Source of the DNA: Bacteroidota bacterium
GTDB lineage: Bacteria; Bacteroidota; Bacteroidia; UBA8524
Direction of reading: 5' to 3'
DNA length: 64,000 nt
Assembly: GCA_008933805.1 (NCBI GenBank)
Contig: WBUH01000006.1
Coordinates: 62,001-126,000 of the forward strand
The position numbers were made by a program, and so were the translations under genes. Below are positions 7,811 to 15,067 of this stretch, one piece after another. How positions within the stretch are numbered: position 1 is the stretch's first letter; every line of letters begins with the position of its first letter. The notes below the pieces were generated by a model that was not told the origin of the DNA, did no database searches, and worked only from the letters and a program-made list of their open reading frames with translations.

Positions 7811-9193
7811 ATGAACGATAGTATTGTGGAGTTATTGCAACAAGCCGGGCAGTTAAAAACTGATTTAGACAATCTACGGCCTTTGGATAAAGAGCGGGAA
7901 GCTATTGTATTACAAAAATTACGATTGGATTGGAACTACCACTCTAACCACCTTGAAGGCAACTCATTAACGTTTGGCGAAACCAAAGCCTTGATATTGT
8001 TTGGAATTACTGCACAGGGAAAACCCTTGCAAGACCATATTGAAATTACGGGGCACGACGAAGCGATAAAATGGATTGAAGATGTGGTGAAAAAGCGGGA
8101 ACCGCTTACCGAAAGTTTTATCCGTCAACTACACACTCTTCTATTAAAAAAACCTTACAAAGTAGATGCCATAACAACCGACGGGCAGCCAACAAAAAAG
8201 CTAATAAAGGTGGGTGAATATAAAACCACACCCAACCATGTAGAAACAAAAACGGGAGAGATTTTTAGGTTTGCTTCGCCTGAAGAAACCCCGGCCAAAA
8301 TGTACGACTTGCTGGAGTGGTTTAAAAAAATGGAAGCCGATAAAGAAACCAACCCTATTTTGTTTGCGGCTGATTTTCATTACAAGTTTATACGCATACA
8401 CCCCTTTGACGACGGGAACGGACGTATGGCCCGTATGCTGATGAACTTTATTTTACTGCAATACGGCTACCCTCCTGTGATTGTGAGAACGGGAGAAAAA
8501 GCCCAATACATTGCAGCACTTGAACAAGCCGACGCGGATATTTTTGACCCTTTTATTGAATTTATTATAACCAACCAATTACGCAGCCTTGAAATAATGC
8601 TGAAAGGCGCGCGCGGCGAGAGCATCGAAGAACCGGATGATTTGGATAAGGAATTGGATCTATTAAAGCAAAAGTTGAATGCCAAAAAGAAAACTTTTGA
8701 AGAAATAGACACCTCATTTTTTATTAAAAACAACCTTAGCCCCTTAATTTTAGAAGCCTACAAGAATAGCTTAAAGTTTGAGCCTTTTTTTTCTATACGA
8801 ACTTTAAAAATTAGTTTAACCTTTAACAAGGAATTTCAAGATTATGGAGCAAAAAGATCTTTTAGTTTAAATTTGGTAGGCTCCTCAAATGAAATAATAG
8901 ATAAGAAAATATTGTTATTAAAACAAAAAATTGAAATTTTTGATATTAAAACTATCCACCATATAACCATAAAACTCTCGTTCAATGGTTTTTCACTGCC
9001 AAAAAAACTTCAAAAAGGATACTCGAAAAGCTGGAAACTCTCTTTTAAGGATAAACATTACAGCACTTATGAAGGAAGCAGGTTATTATATAGCGAAAGA
9101 CCACTTTATAATTCGTTAACTTCTCAAGAAATAGAAAAAATTATTTCTTCTTTTTCCATCGCGTTAAAGAATATTTTATCAAAAAATATTTGA
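7811..9193 (+). CDS. Fic-domain AMP-transferase with N-terminal self-inhibitory motif and atypical C-terminus
   Basis: 460 residues. Fic enzymes move a nucleotide part, usually AMP, onto a hydroxyl of a target protein. The catalytic loop HPFDDGNGR starts at His197. The inhibitory helix is N-terminal, SNHLEGN at residues 45-51, fitting (S/T)xxxE(G/N) with Glu49, so this is a class II Fic protein that holds itself inactive. A Fic_N-like region covers residues about 1-90. From about residue 295 (base 8695) the DNA becomes strongly AT-rich and the protein Lys/Phe/Ile/Ser-rich with strand-like stretches (FSIRTLKISLTFNKEF); I do not recognise this part. Target unknown. It stands alone 34 bp after umuC. 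Confidence 0.88.
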   Translation: MNDSIVELLQQAGQLKTDLDNLRPLDKEREAIVLQKLRLDWNYHSNHLEGNSLTFGETKALILFGITAQGKPLQDHIEITGHDEAIKWIEDVVKKREPLTESFIRQLHTLLLKKPYKVDAITTDGQPTKKLIKVGEYKTTPNHVETKTGEIFRFASPEETPAKMYDLLEWFKKMEADKETNPILFAADFHYKFIRIHPFDDGNGRMARMLMNFILLQYGYPPVIVRTGEKAQYIAALEQADADIFDPFIEFIITNQLRSLEIMLKGARGESIEEPDDLDKELDLLKQKLNAKKKTFEEIDTSFFIKNNLSPLILEAYKNSLKFEPFFSIRTLKISLTFNKEFQDYGAKRSFSLNLVGSSNEIIDKKILLLKQKIEIFDIKTIHHITIKLSFNGFSLPKKLQKGYSKSWKLSFKDKHYSTYEGSRLLYSERPLYNSLTSQEIEKIISSFSIALKNILSKNI

Positions 9194-9270
9194 GGGTGTC
9201 GTTTCGGCTTCTTTTGAAGAAAATATTATCCTAAAAATCAGCTTCTTACAGTCGTTTAAAAAAATTTCTC

Positions 9271-9303
9271 TTGACAGCAATCCTACTTTTTGCATTACCT
9301 TTG
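9271..9303 (+). promoter_or_regulatory. Promoter of the SAM-riboswitch methionine gene
   Basis: TTG at 9271-9273 (in CTTGACAGC), then 22 bp, then TACCTTTG at 9296-9303, an exact match to TAnnTTTG. Transcription would begin around 9310, just ahead of the riboswitch. Confidence 0.7.
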
Positions 9304-9324
9304 CACCAGTTCTTTAAACAACCG

Positions 9325-9427
9325 CTTATCCAGAAAGACTGAGGGAATGGCCCGATGAAGTCTTAGCAACCCTGTTGGCGACGGTCAACAAAAGGTGCTA
9401 ACTCCACCCCGAAAGGGGAAAGATAAG
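9325..9427 (+). ncRNA. SAM-I (S-box) riboswitch
   Basis: P1 is formed by CTTATC (9325-9330) and GATAAG (9422-9427). Between them lie the conserved core blocks GAGGGAATGGCCCGATGAAG, then CTTAGCAACC, a variable hairpin (TGTTGGCGACGGTCAACA), AAGGTGCTAACTCC, and the hairpin CCCCGAAAGGGG before AAAGATAAG. This is the S-box consensus in the right order. It binds S-adenosylmethionine and normally turns methionine genes off when SAM is plentiful. An intrinsic terminator follows 46 nt after P1. Confidence 0.95.
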
Positions 9428-9473
9428 TTAGTCGAGATAGACACATAACGTTTTCACGTGCAACGATATACAA

Positions 9474-9509
9474 AAATCTCTTCTGACTTTTCAGGAGGGA
9501 TTTTTTTTT
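9474..9509 (+). terminator. Intrinsic terminator, likely expression platform of the SAM riboswitch
   Basis: A 13-bp stem with G-U pairs (9474-9486 against 9491-9503) closes a 4-nt loop and is followed by a run ending at 9509, nine T in all. The upstream GAGAT at about 9434-9438 can pair with ATCTC in the left arm, a possible antiterminator. Its place right behind the aptamer fits transcription attenuation. Confidence 0.8.
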
Positions 9510-9632
9510 GCACTCTTATTTCGTGGTCGGCATAGCCGAACGGGAACTTAGAGTGCAATATGCCGACTTTCGTCGGCATCTCAATGCCAATACATTGTTG
9601 GCATCTCCAAAAAATCCTTTCTGAAAGTCCGC
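9510..9632. repeat. Cluster of small hairpins between riboswitch terminator and metB-like gene
   Basis: No gene here. GCACTCT (9510-9516) pairs with AGAGTGC (9550-9556); TGCCGAC/GTCGGCA pairs at 9561-9578; ATGCCAA/TTGGCAT pairs at 9584-9604. The last part, 9609-9630, is an imperfect reverse complement of the terminator 3' half (about 9484-9508). It looks like a palindromic repeat that landed in the leader and carries the coding start away from the riboswitch. Confidence 0.5.
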
Positions 9633-9712
9633 GCTTCATTGGCTGCTGCGCACCTCTCCTTCTGCCTAAGCGTTGTAACCCGTTTTTTTAACCCTTTTAA
9701 AACATTACAACC

Positions 9713-10885
9713 ATGCAAATTGAAACTCAAATTATCCAGCAATTACCCATAGACGAACTTACCGGAGCCGTTTCGGTGCCCATTTACCAAACCAGTACCT
9801 TTGTGCAAGAAGCACCCGGCGTACACAAAGGATTTGATTATGCCCGCAGCAACAACCCCACCCGCAAAGCGTTGGAAGATGCCCTTGCCCGATTGGAAGA
9901 AGGCGCGGCAGGTTTTGCCTTTGCCAGCGGGCTGGCGGCCATTGATGCCGTATTGAAACTGCTGCAAACCGGCGATGAAATACTGGCCGTAGATGACATT
10001 TACGGAGGTTCGTTCCGCATATTCACCCACATTTACCAAAAATTTGGGGTGAAGGTAACCTACACCGATGCTACGGATGCAGCCAATATTGCCAAAAACA
10101 TTACCCCCGCCACCCGTTTTGTGTGGATAGAAACCCCCACCAACCCCACGCTAAAAGTATCAGACATTGAAGCCATTGCACAAATAGCCCACGCCAACGG
10201 CTCATTGCTGGTGGTTGACAACACCTTTGCCTCGCCCGTGCTGCAAAAGCCGCTGTTGCTGGGTGCTGATATTGTGATACACAGTGCCACCAAGTATTTG
10301 GGCGGTCACAGCGATTTGATTGCCGGAGCCGTTATTACCAAAACCGATGAATTGGCCGAAAAAATTAAATTCATCCAAAATTCATCGGGGGGAATTTTAG
10401 GGCCTTTTGACTCATGGTTAGTTATTCGCGGGTTGGAAACATTGCCGTTGCGTGTTGAAAAGCATTGTACCAACGCCCAAAAAATAGCAGATTTTCTGGC
10501 CAATCACCCACAAGTGAAAAAGACATTTTATCCCGGTTTGCCTTCACATCCCAACCACGAAATAGCCAAAAAACAGCAAACCGGTTTTTTTGGCGGAGTA
10601 ATCTCCTTTGTGCTTGAAAACGACACCGTACAAGCTGCCGAAGCCTTTGTAACCAATACCCGCTACTTTAAACTGGCCGAAAGTTTGGGCGGAGTAAAAA
10701 GCCTTATTTGTCATCCCGCACAAATGACCCACAAATCAGTACCCGAAGCACAGCGTTTGTCGGCAGGTATTGCCTCATCGTTGATTCGTCTTTCGGTAGG
10801 CCTTGAAAATGCCGACGATTTAATTTCCGATTTAGAACAAGCATTTATCGCCGTAAAAAATATCGGACAACGGGCAACAGCATAA
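9713..10885 (+). CDS. metB: Cystathionine gamma-synthase/-lyase family PLP enzyme
   Basis: 390 residues of the Cys/Met metabolism PLP family, full length. The PLP lysine is in HSATKYLGGHSDLIAG. Other marks are YARSNNPTRKALEDALARLE, the glycine-rich FASGLAAIDAVL, and the C-terminal SLGGVKSLICHPAQMTHKS and IRLSVGLENADDLI. The family includes cystathionine gamma-synthase, cystathionine gamma-lyase, O-acetylhomoserine sulfhydrylase and methionine gamma-lyase, which cannot be separated safely by eye. The SAM riboswitch upstream argues for methionine synthesis, hence the metB name, given with moderate trust. The ATG at 9713 follows ACAACC. Homoserine dehydrogenase, which supplies the precursor, lies next. 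Confidence 0.85.
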   Translation: MQIETQIIQQLPIDELTGAVSVPIYQTSTFVQEAPGVHKGFDYARSNNPTRKALEDALARLEEGAAGFAFASGLAAIDAVLKLLQTGDEILAVDDIYGGSFRIFTHIYQKFGVKVTYTDATDAANIAKNITPATRFVWIETPTNPTLKVSDIEAIAQIAHANGSLLVVDNTFASPVLQKPLLLGADIVIHSATKYLGGHSDLIAGAVITKTDELAEKIKFIQNSSGGILGPFDSWLVIRGLETLPLRVEKHCTNAQKIADFLANHPQVKKTFYPGLPSHPNHEIAKKQQTGFFGGVISFVLENDTVQAAEAFVTNTRYFKLAESLGGVKSLICHPAQMTHKSVPEAQRLSAGIASSLIRLSVGLENADDLISDLEQAFIAVKNIGQRATA

Positions 10886-10929
10886 CACACCCTTCGACTG
10901 GCTCAGGGTAGTCGTGAGCCCCCGAGCTA

Positions 10930-11017
10930 CGTCATTGCGAGGTCTTCCGAAGCAATCCCAAAGAAACGATACAGAAAGATTGCTTCTAAAGCCGAAGACG
11001 TCTTTCTCGCAATGACG
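10930..11017. repeat. Palindromic dispersed repeat, copy 1
   Basis: Begins CGTCATTGCGAG and ends CTCGCAATGACG, which are reverse complements, with inner parts GAAGCAATCC and GATTGCTTC also pairing. About 88 bp, no reading frame. A second, diverged copy is at 12358-12439, so the homoserine dehydrogenase gene sits between two copies. Confidence 0.75.
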
Positions 11018-11061
11018 ATAATCCAAAAAATTAGTTTCAAACGATTAAAATTAGTAAACCC

Positions 11062-12300
11062 ATGACAAACAAAAGCACAATAAAATTAGGTGTATTTGGT
11101 TTTGGCTGCGTTGGCGGCGGATTGTATGAAGTACTGCACAAAACCGGAGGTATAAAAGCCCATATTGAAAAAATATGTGTGAAAAACAGGGACAAAAAGC
11201 GCAGCCTGCCCGAAGAGTTTTTTACATACGATAAAAACGATTTGTTATTTAACGATAACATTGATGTGATAGTTGAGTTGATAGACGACTCAGAGGCAGC
11301 CTTTGAAATTGTTTCAACAGCTTTGAAGAATGGGAAAGCGGTGGTAACTGCCAACAAAAAAATGATTGCAGAACATTTTGAAGAATTATTGCAATTACAG
11401 CAAGAATATAATGTGCCGTTGTTGTACGAAGGGGCTTGTTGCGCCAGCATTCCCATTATCCGTAATTTAGAAGAATATTACGACAACGATTTACTAACCG
11501 CGGTTGAAGGTATTTTTAACGGCTCTACCAATTACATTCTTACCAAAATATTTGATGAGAATTTAGATTTTGATACTGCACTAAAACAAGCGCAAGAAGC
11601 CGGTTTTGCTGAAAGCGACCCGCGTTTGGATGTGGAAGGTTTTGACCCTAAATACAAATTGGATATTATTCTTACCCATGCGTTTGGTGCCACCGTAAAC
11701 CCCATCGATATTTTTAATTACGGAATTACCCGCCTTTCGCCGTTTGATATACAGTATGCCCGTGAAAAAGGTTATCGTATTAAGCTGGTAGCGCAGTGCC
11801 GTAAAGCAGGCGATAAAATTGTAGCTACGGTGTTTCCTAAATTTATTACTCCTTCCGATAAATTATACACCATAAATAACGAGTACAACGGAATTGTGAT
11901 TGAGAGCATTTTTGCCGAAACTCAGTTTTTCAGCGGGAAAGGTGCAGGCGCTTACCCCACTGCTTCGGCGGTTCTGTCTGATATTTCAGCCCTTACATAT
12001 AATTACAAATACGAGTATAAAAAACTACTGCAAAATCCTGCTGCCCGTATTTCAAATGATTTTTTGGCAGAGGTATTTGTGCGTTTTTCTGACGGTAGCG
12101 GACTAAAACCCACAGATTTTGAAACGGTAAAAGAGTTCTACAGCAGCGGAAATAATAATTTTATTATCGGTGAAATTAATTACCAAACATTGGTAACCTC
12201 AAACTGGATTAAAAGTAACGAGGTGAGTGTAATTTTTACTGCATCGCCGTTAAAAGTTACCGACCCCGTTGAAGAGCTTGCAGCGTTGGCCGAGGCGTAG
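11062..12300 (+). CDS. hom: Homoserine dehydrogenase
   Basis: 412 residues. NAD(P)H-dependent reduction of aspartate semialdehyde to homoserine, the branch point to methionine and threonine. The Rossmann start is LGVFGFGCVGGGLYEVL. The catalytic domain has ANKKMIAEH, LYEGACCASIPIIRNL, GIFNGSTNYILTKI and ESDPRLDVEGFDPKYKLDI, the last a hallmark of the family. The C-terminal part (residues about 320-412) shows no clear ACT domain, so allosteric control by threonine cannot be inferred. It may be co-transcribed with the metB-like gene under the SAM riboswitch, although the 176-bp gap holds a palindromic repeat. Confidence 0.94.
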   Translation: MTNKSTIKLGVFGFGCVGGGLYEVLHKTGGIKAHIEKICVKNRDKKRSLPEEFFTYDKNDLLFNDNIDVIVELIDDSEAAFEIVSTALKNGKAVVTANKKMIAEHFEELLQLQQEYNVPLLYEGACCASIPIIRNLEEYYDNDLLTAVEGIFNGSTNYILTKIFDENLDFDTALKQAQEAGFAESDPRLDVEGFDPKYKLDIILTHAFGATVNPIDIFNYGITRLSPFDIQYAREKGYRIKLVAQCRKAGDKIVATVFPKFITPSDKLYTINNEYNGIVIESIFAETQFFSGKGAGAYPTASAVLSDISALTYNYKYEYKKLLQNPAARISNDFLAEVFVRFSDGSGLKPTDFETVKEFYSSGNNNFIIGEINYQTLVTSNWIKSNEVSVIFTASPLKVTDPVEELAALAEA

Positions 12301-12357
12301 GTTATATAAAAGGGTGAATGTGCCTGGGTGTTTTAGAGTGTGAAGAACGCTGTTGTC

Positions 12358-12439
12358 GTCATTACGAAGTCTCCAGAAGCAATCCGTAACATAAGCGAAA
12401 GATTACTTCGTAAGCCGGAGATGGCTTTCTCGTAATGAC
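12358..12439. repeat. Palindromic dispersed repeat, copy 2
   Basis: Begins GTCATTACGAAG and ends CTCGTAATGAC, with AGAAGCAATCC and GATTACTTCG inside. It resembles the copy at 10930-11017, with changes on both arms that keep most pairing. It occupies part of the 268-bp gap between hom and the Fe-S gene; nothing else is seen there beyond a weak TATTTTG before the next gene. Confidence 0.7.
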
Positions 12440-12568
12440 AGAACAAGGATTCTTCTATAATTAAATACATCCGGCACATTTTATTATTCTCACCATTACC
12501 GCAATGGGTTTGCAAGCGTGATGGTAGTACAGATATTTTGTATATTTAAGGTTTGAAACTGTTACTGT

Positions 12569-12994
12569 ATGGATCGCAAAATCACAAAAAAATATACTAA
12601 CGGTGAAGTTACCGTAGTATGGCAACCCGATAAGTGTATACACTCAACCCTTTGTTTTACCGGACTGCCGCAGGTGTTCAACCCGCGTGAGCGTCCGTGG
12701 GTGAAGCCTGAAGGGGCAGCCACCCAACAGATTATTGACCAAGTAAAGAAATGCCCGAGCGGTGCTTTGAGTTATTTTATGAATGATGAAGAAAACAAAG
12801 AAGAAGCACATCTTGAATCGGTAATTGAAGTGCTGTCTAACGGGCCATTGTTGATATACGGCACCCTTAAACTAAAAGACAAAAACGGCGAACAAACATT
12901 GGAGAATAAAACCACTGCTTTGTGCCGCTGCGGACAAAGCAGCAACAAACCATTTTGCGACGGTACACACGCGAAGGTAAATTTTCAAGGATAA
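12569..12994 (+). CDS. Two-domain Fe-S protein: divergent 4Fe-4S mono-cluster plus CDGSH domain
   Basis: 141 residues. The N-terminal half fits the Fer4_19 type: VWQPDKCIHSTLCFTGLPQVF (two cysteines), then VKKCPSGALSY with a third. The C-terminal half is a CDGSH iron-sulfur domain: CRCGQSSNKPFCDGTH near residues 117-132, whose three Cys and one His hold a 2Fe-2S cluster. No signal peptide, so cytoplasmic. It is probably a redox or Fe-S transfer protein; partners are unknown. The ATG at 12569 is the first in frame. No operon partner: lgt lies convergent behind a three-hairpin repeat. Confidence 0.88.
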   Translation: MDRKITKKYTNGEVTVVWQPDKCIHSTLCFTGLPQVFNPRERPWVKPEGAATQQIIDQVKKCPSGALSYFMNDEENKEEAHLESVIEVLSNGPLLIYGTLKLKDKNGEQTLENKTTALCRCGQSSNKPFCDGTHAKVNFQG

Positions 12995-13008
12995 ACAGAT
13001 TTTATTTC

Positions 13009-13104
13009 AACGGGTTGAAACCCGTTCCTGTTAAAATTACACGGCGAAGCAGGACTTAAGTCCTGCTTCGCCGTGTAATTTTATAGAGGTGGATTTTAAT
13101 CCGT
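13009..13104. repeat. Three-hairpin element, copy 1
   Basis: Three palindromes in a row. First AACGGGTTGAAACCCGTT at 13009-13026. Second, a perfect 52-bp palindrome at 13032-13083 centred on GGACTTAAGTCC. Third, a weaker GGATTTTAATCC at 13091-13102. The same order and core motifs recur at 47434-47533 with different stem sequences. The long palindrome lies between convergent genes and could also act as a terminator. Confidence 0.85.
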
Positions 13105-13112
13105 CGAGAAAA

Positions 13113-13916
13113 TCAGGCTTTGCTTTTCTTCCAAAGCTTCCAGTAAATATATCCTCCAACAGCCAAAATGATAATGGCTATAAACTGCGAGTGGGTAAGC
13201 AAGCCGTCAAACAAAAATCCGCGTGCCTCATCGCCCCTAAACTCTTCGGTGATGCTGCGTCCTACTCCGTAGATAAGGGCATACAACAATATTAATTGAC
13301 CATGGAATTGCTTGCGGTTGTGCAACCAAATAAGTAATAGGGTTATGCCTAACACCATGCCTGCATCGTACAGTTGTACCGGGTATAGCGGTTGACCAAG
13401 CGGCTCGGCAGCGCTTTTTGGGTGAGTAAACACCACGCCGTGTTCAGGGCTGCACACGGTACCGTGACAGCATCCGGCCATAAAACAGCCCAGCTTTCCA
13501 AAACCGTGTACCAATGTTCCGGCCACGGCTACAATATCAAACGTTTCTAAAACCGGTAATTTATTTCGTCTGAAAAACCAGATAAACGTAGGGACGGCAA
13601 AAATAAACGAGCCGTAAAACACAAAGCCGCCACCAAGGTTTTTAAACATTTTTGAAGGCTCTTTCAGGTATGTTCCTATGTCTTCAAAGTAAAAAAACAC
13701 CTTGCCGCCCACAAATACAGCAATAAAAGCCCAAATAAAAAGCTCACTGGTTTTGTCAAGATTCAGTCCCAGTTTCTTCCCACGCCACAAGCAATACAGG
13801 AAGCCCAATATCACCCCTACTAAAATCATAAAACCATAGCTGTAGATAACTATGTAAGGGCCGAAAAGGCCTTCTAAAAAACCGGGGGACTTAAATCGTA
13901 GTAACTCTGGGTACAT
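13113..13916 (-). CDS. lgt: Prolipoprotein diacylglyceryl transferase
   Basis: 267 residues with about seven membrane helices in the inner membrane. Lgt moves diacylglyceryl from phosphatidylglycerol onto the lipobox cysteine of prolipoproteins, the first step of lipoprotein maturation. The signature is VHGFGKLGCFMAGCCHGTVC, near residues 137-156. A late conserved patch is YALIYGVGRSITEEFRGDEARG. Several lipoproteins in this window (for example 21362-22366, 31696-32424 and 56059-57387) would be its substrates. The start at 13916 (MYPELLRFKSPGFLEGLFGPY) is supported by homology to the family N-terminus. mtnN lies 54 bp upstream in the same direction. Confidence 0.94.
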   Translation of the reverse strand: MYPELLRFKSPGFLEGLFGPYIVIYSYGFMILVGVILGFLYCLWRGKKLGLNLDKTSELFIWAFIAVFVGGKVFFYFEDIGTYLKEPSKMFKNLGGGFVFYGSFIFAVPTFIWFFRRNKLPVLETFDIVAVAGTLVHGFGKLGCFMAGCCHGTVCSPEHGVVFTHPKSAAEPLGQPLYPVQLYDAGMVLGITLLLIWLHNRKQFHGQLILLYALIYGVGRSITEEFRGDEARGFLFDGLLTHSQFIAIIILAVGGYIYWKLWKKSKA

Positions 13917-13970
13917 AGTGAGTGCTTTAAAAACGAAGATATTGTTTTTGGGCGAAAGATGCGGAAGCAG

Positions 13971-14717
13971 TTATGAAAACAACTGCCTCACAATAGCCGC
14001 AGAATAAGGCCCCGCCACTTGTGCAATAAATGCCGGAAAATCGATGTGCGAATTATCATCGGCAACATCCGATATGATACGGATAATATTGAATGGCAAT
14101 CCATACTCATGGCATACTTGTGCCACTGCTGCTCCCTCCATTTCAACACACAATACATCGGGCAAATGTTCTAACAACTCGGTTTTGTGTTGCGACAAGC
14201 TAAAAAACTTGTCGCCGCTGGCAATATCGCCCACACGCACCGTTGGAGCAGTAATTCCGTATTTGTTAAGCGTTTCTATGTTTAATGATGCTTCAAGTTG
14301 CTCAATGCTCAACAAGTTTTTCACCCGTTCAAACGCTTGTTCACGTTGAGTTTGGTTGGTTTCAAAATAGGTTTTCCCCAATAAAGGTATTTCAAATCGC
14401 TGCATTAACGGACGGGCATCCATATCGTGTTGGTACAACCGATGCCCTACCACTACATCACCGATAGACAATAAAGGGCTAACGGCTCCTGCCACCCCTG
14501 TAAACAGTAATTGTTTAACTTGGTATTGGTGAATAAGGTGCAGGGCGGTTGTGGCCGCAGCTACTTTACCCCACCGCGAAAAAACAACCACCGCCTCACG
14601 GCCAAACAACGTGCCGCTATAGTAAGTGCGCATTCCCGCATTATGTTGTTGCACACGCTGCATTTGCTCCACAAGCGAATCAATCTCTTCGGGCATAGCG
14701 CCCATAATACCTATCAT
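13971..14717 (-). CDS. mtnN: 5'-methylthioadenosine / S-adenosylhomocysteine nucleosidase
   Basis: 248 residues from the ATG at 14717, which gives the family N-terminus MIGIMGAMPEEIDSL. A start 30 bp earlier would place ten extra residues, part of them in a dispersed repeat, and is unlikely. The enzyme cleaves adenine from MTA and SAH, recycling methionine by-products. Visible marks: the acidic pair PEE near residue 10, TGVAGAVSPLLSIGDVVVG, VEMEGAAVAQVC for ribose binding, and ISDVADD with the catalytic Asp. Of related nucleosidases the futalosine type is an alternative, but the N-terminal motif is typical MTAN. Likely read with lgt downstream. Confidence 0.9.
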   Translation of the reverse strand: MIGIMGAMPEEIDSLVEQMQRVQQHNAGMRTYYSGTLFGREAVVVFSRWGKVAAATTALHLIHQYQVKQLLFTGVAGAVSPLLSIGDVVVGHRLYQHDMDARPLMQRFEIPLLGKTYFETNQTQREQAFERVKNLLSIEQLEASLNIETLNKYGITAPTVRVGDIASGDKFFSLSQHKTELLEHLPDVLCVEMEGAAVAQVCHEYGLPFNIIRIISDVADDNSHIDFPAFIAQVAGPYSAAIVRQLFS

Positions 14718-14744
14718 ACTGCGAAGATAACAGGTGTCTTGTTT

Positions 14745-14930
14745 CATCGGGAATAAATCCCGATGCTATTGATAGAGTGCTGGCACTTTATCAATAGCGG
14801 CAGGTCTGCGTACCTGTCGCTGAAAGACCCCTACCCGAAATATCCTTAGCCCGACGTTCCCAAAGTCGCCTTCCCCTGTAGGGGAAGGGAAAGTTAAAGC
14901 TGTTTGCAAAATAAATAGTAGGATGGGGTG
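14745..14930. repeat. Dispersed multi-hairpin repeat, copy A
   Basis: Begins with the palindrome ATCGGGAATAAATCCCGAT (14746-14764). A long hairpin follows with CTATTGATA/TATCAATAG arms and nested AGTGC/GCACT. Then come GCGGCAGGT/ACCTGTCGC and CCTTCCCC/GGGGAAGG. Copy E at 28201-28380 is nearly identical along about 180 bp; shorter copies begin at 25391, 25677 and 27914. No gene lies in 14748-15018. Confidence 0.85.
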
Positions 14931-15018
14931 AGTTAAAACTCTTTTCACTACCACCGCTAACCACCAAGAATAGAATCCCATTTACTTATTAAAGAGTTAT
15001 TTAATTAATAGGGTGCCC

Positions 15019-15052
15019 TTTGTTCATTTCAGCAAAAGGATTATTACATTTG
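15019..15052 (+). promoter_or_regulatory. Promoter of the TPR-CHAT gene
   Basis: TTTG at 15019-15022, 22 bp, then TACATTTG at 15045-15052: a full Bacteroidota -33/-7 pair. It ends 15 bp before the ATG at 15068. It overlaps, and so argues against, an in-frame start at 15020. Confidence 0.7.
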
Positions 15053-15067
15053 ATAACCTACACCGCC

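Noticed and set aside
9454-9639. Minus-strand frame of 61 codons in the methionine leader
   Set aside because: It runs against the riboswitch terminator and hairpins; the inverted repeats explain the open frame.
14766-14981. Minus-strand frame of 71 codons
   Set aside because: It lies fully in a dispersed hairpin repeat that also occurs at 28201-28380; it has no protein-like pattern.
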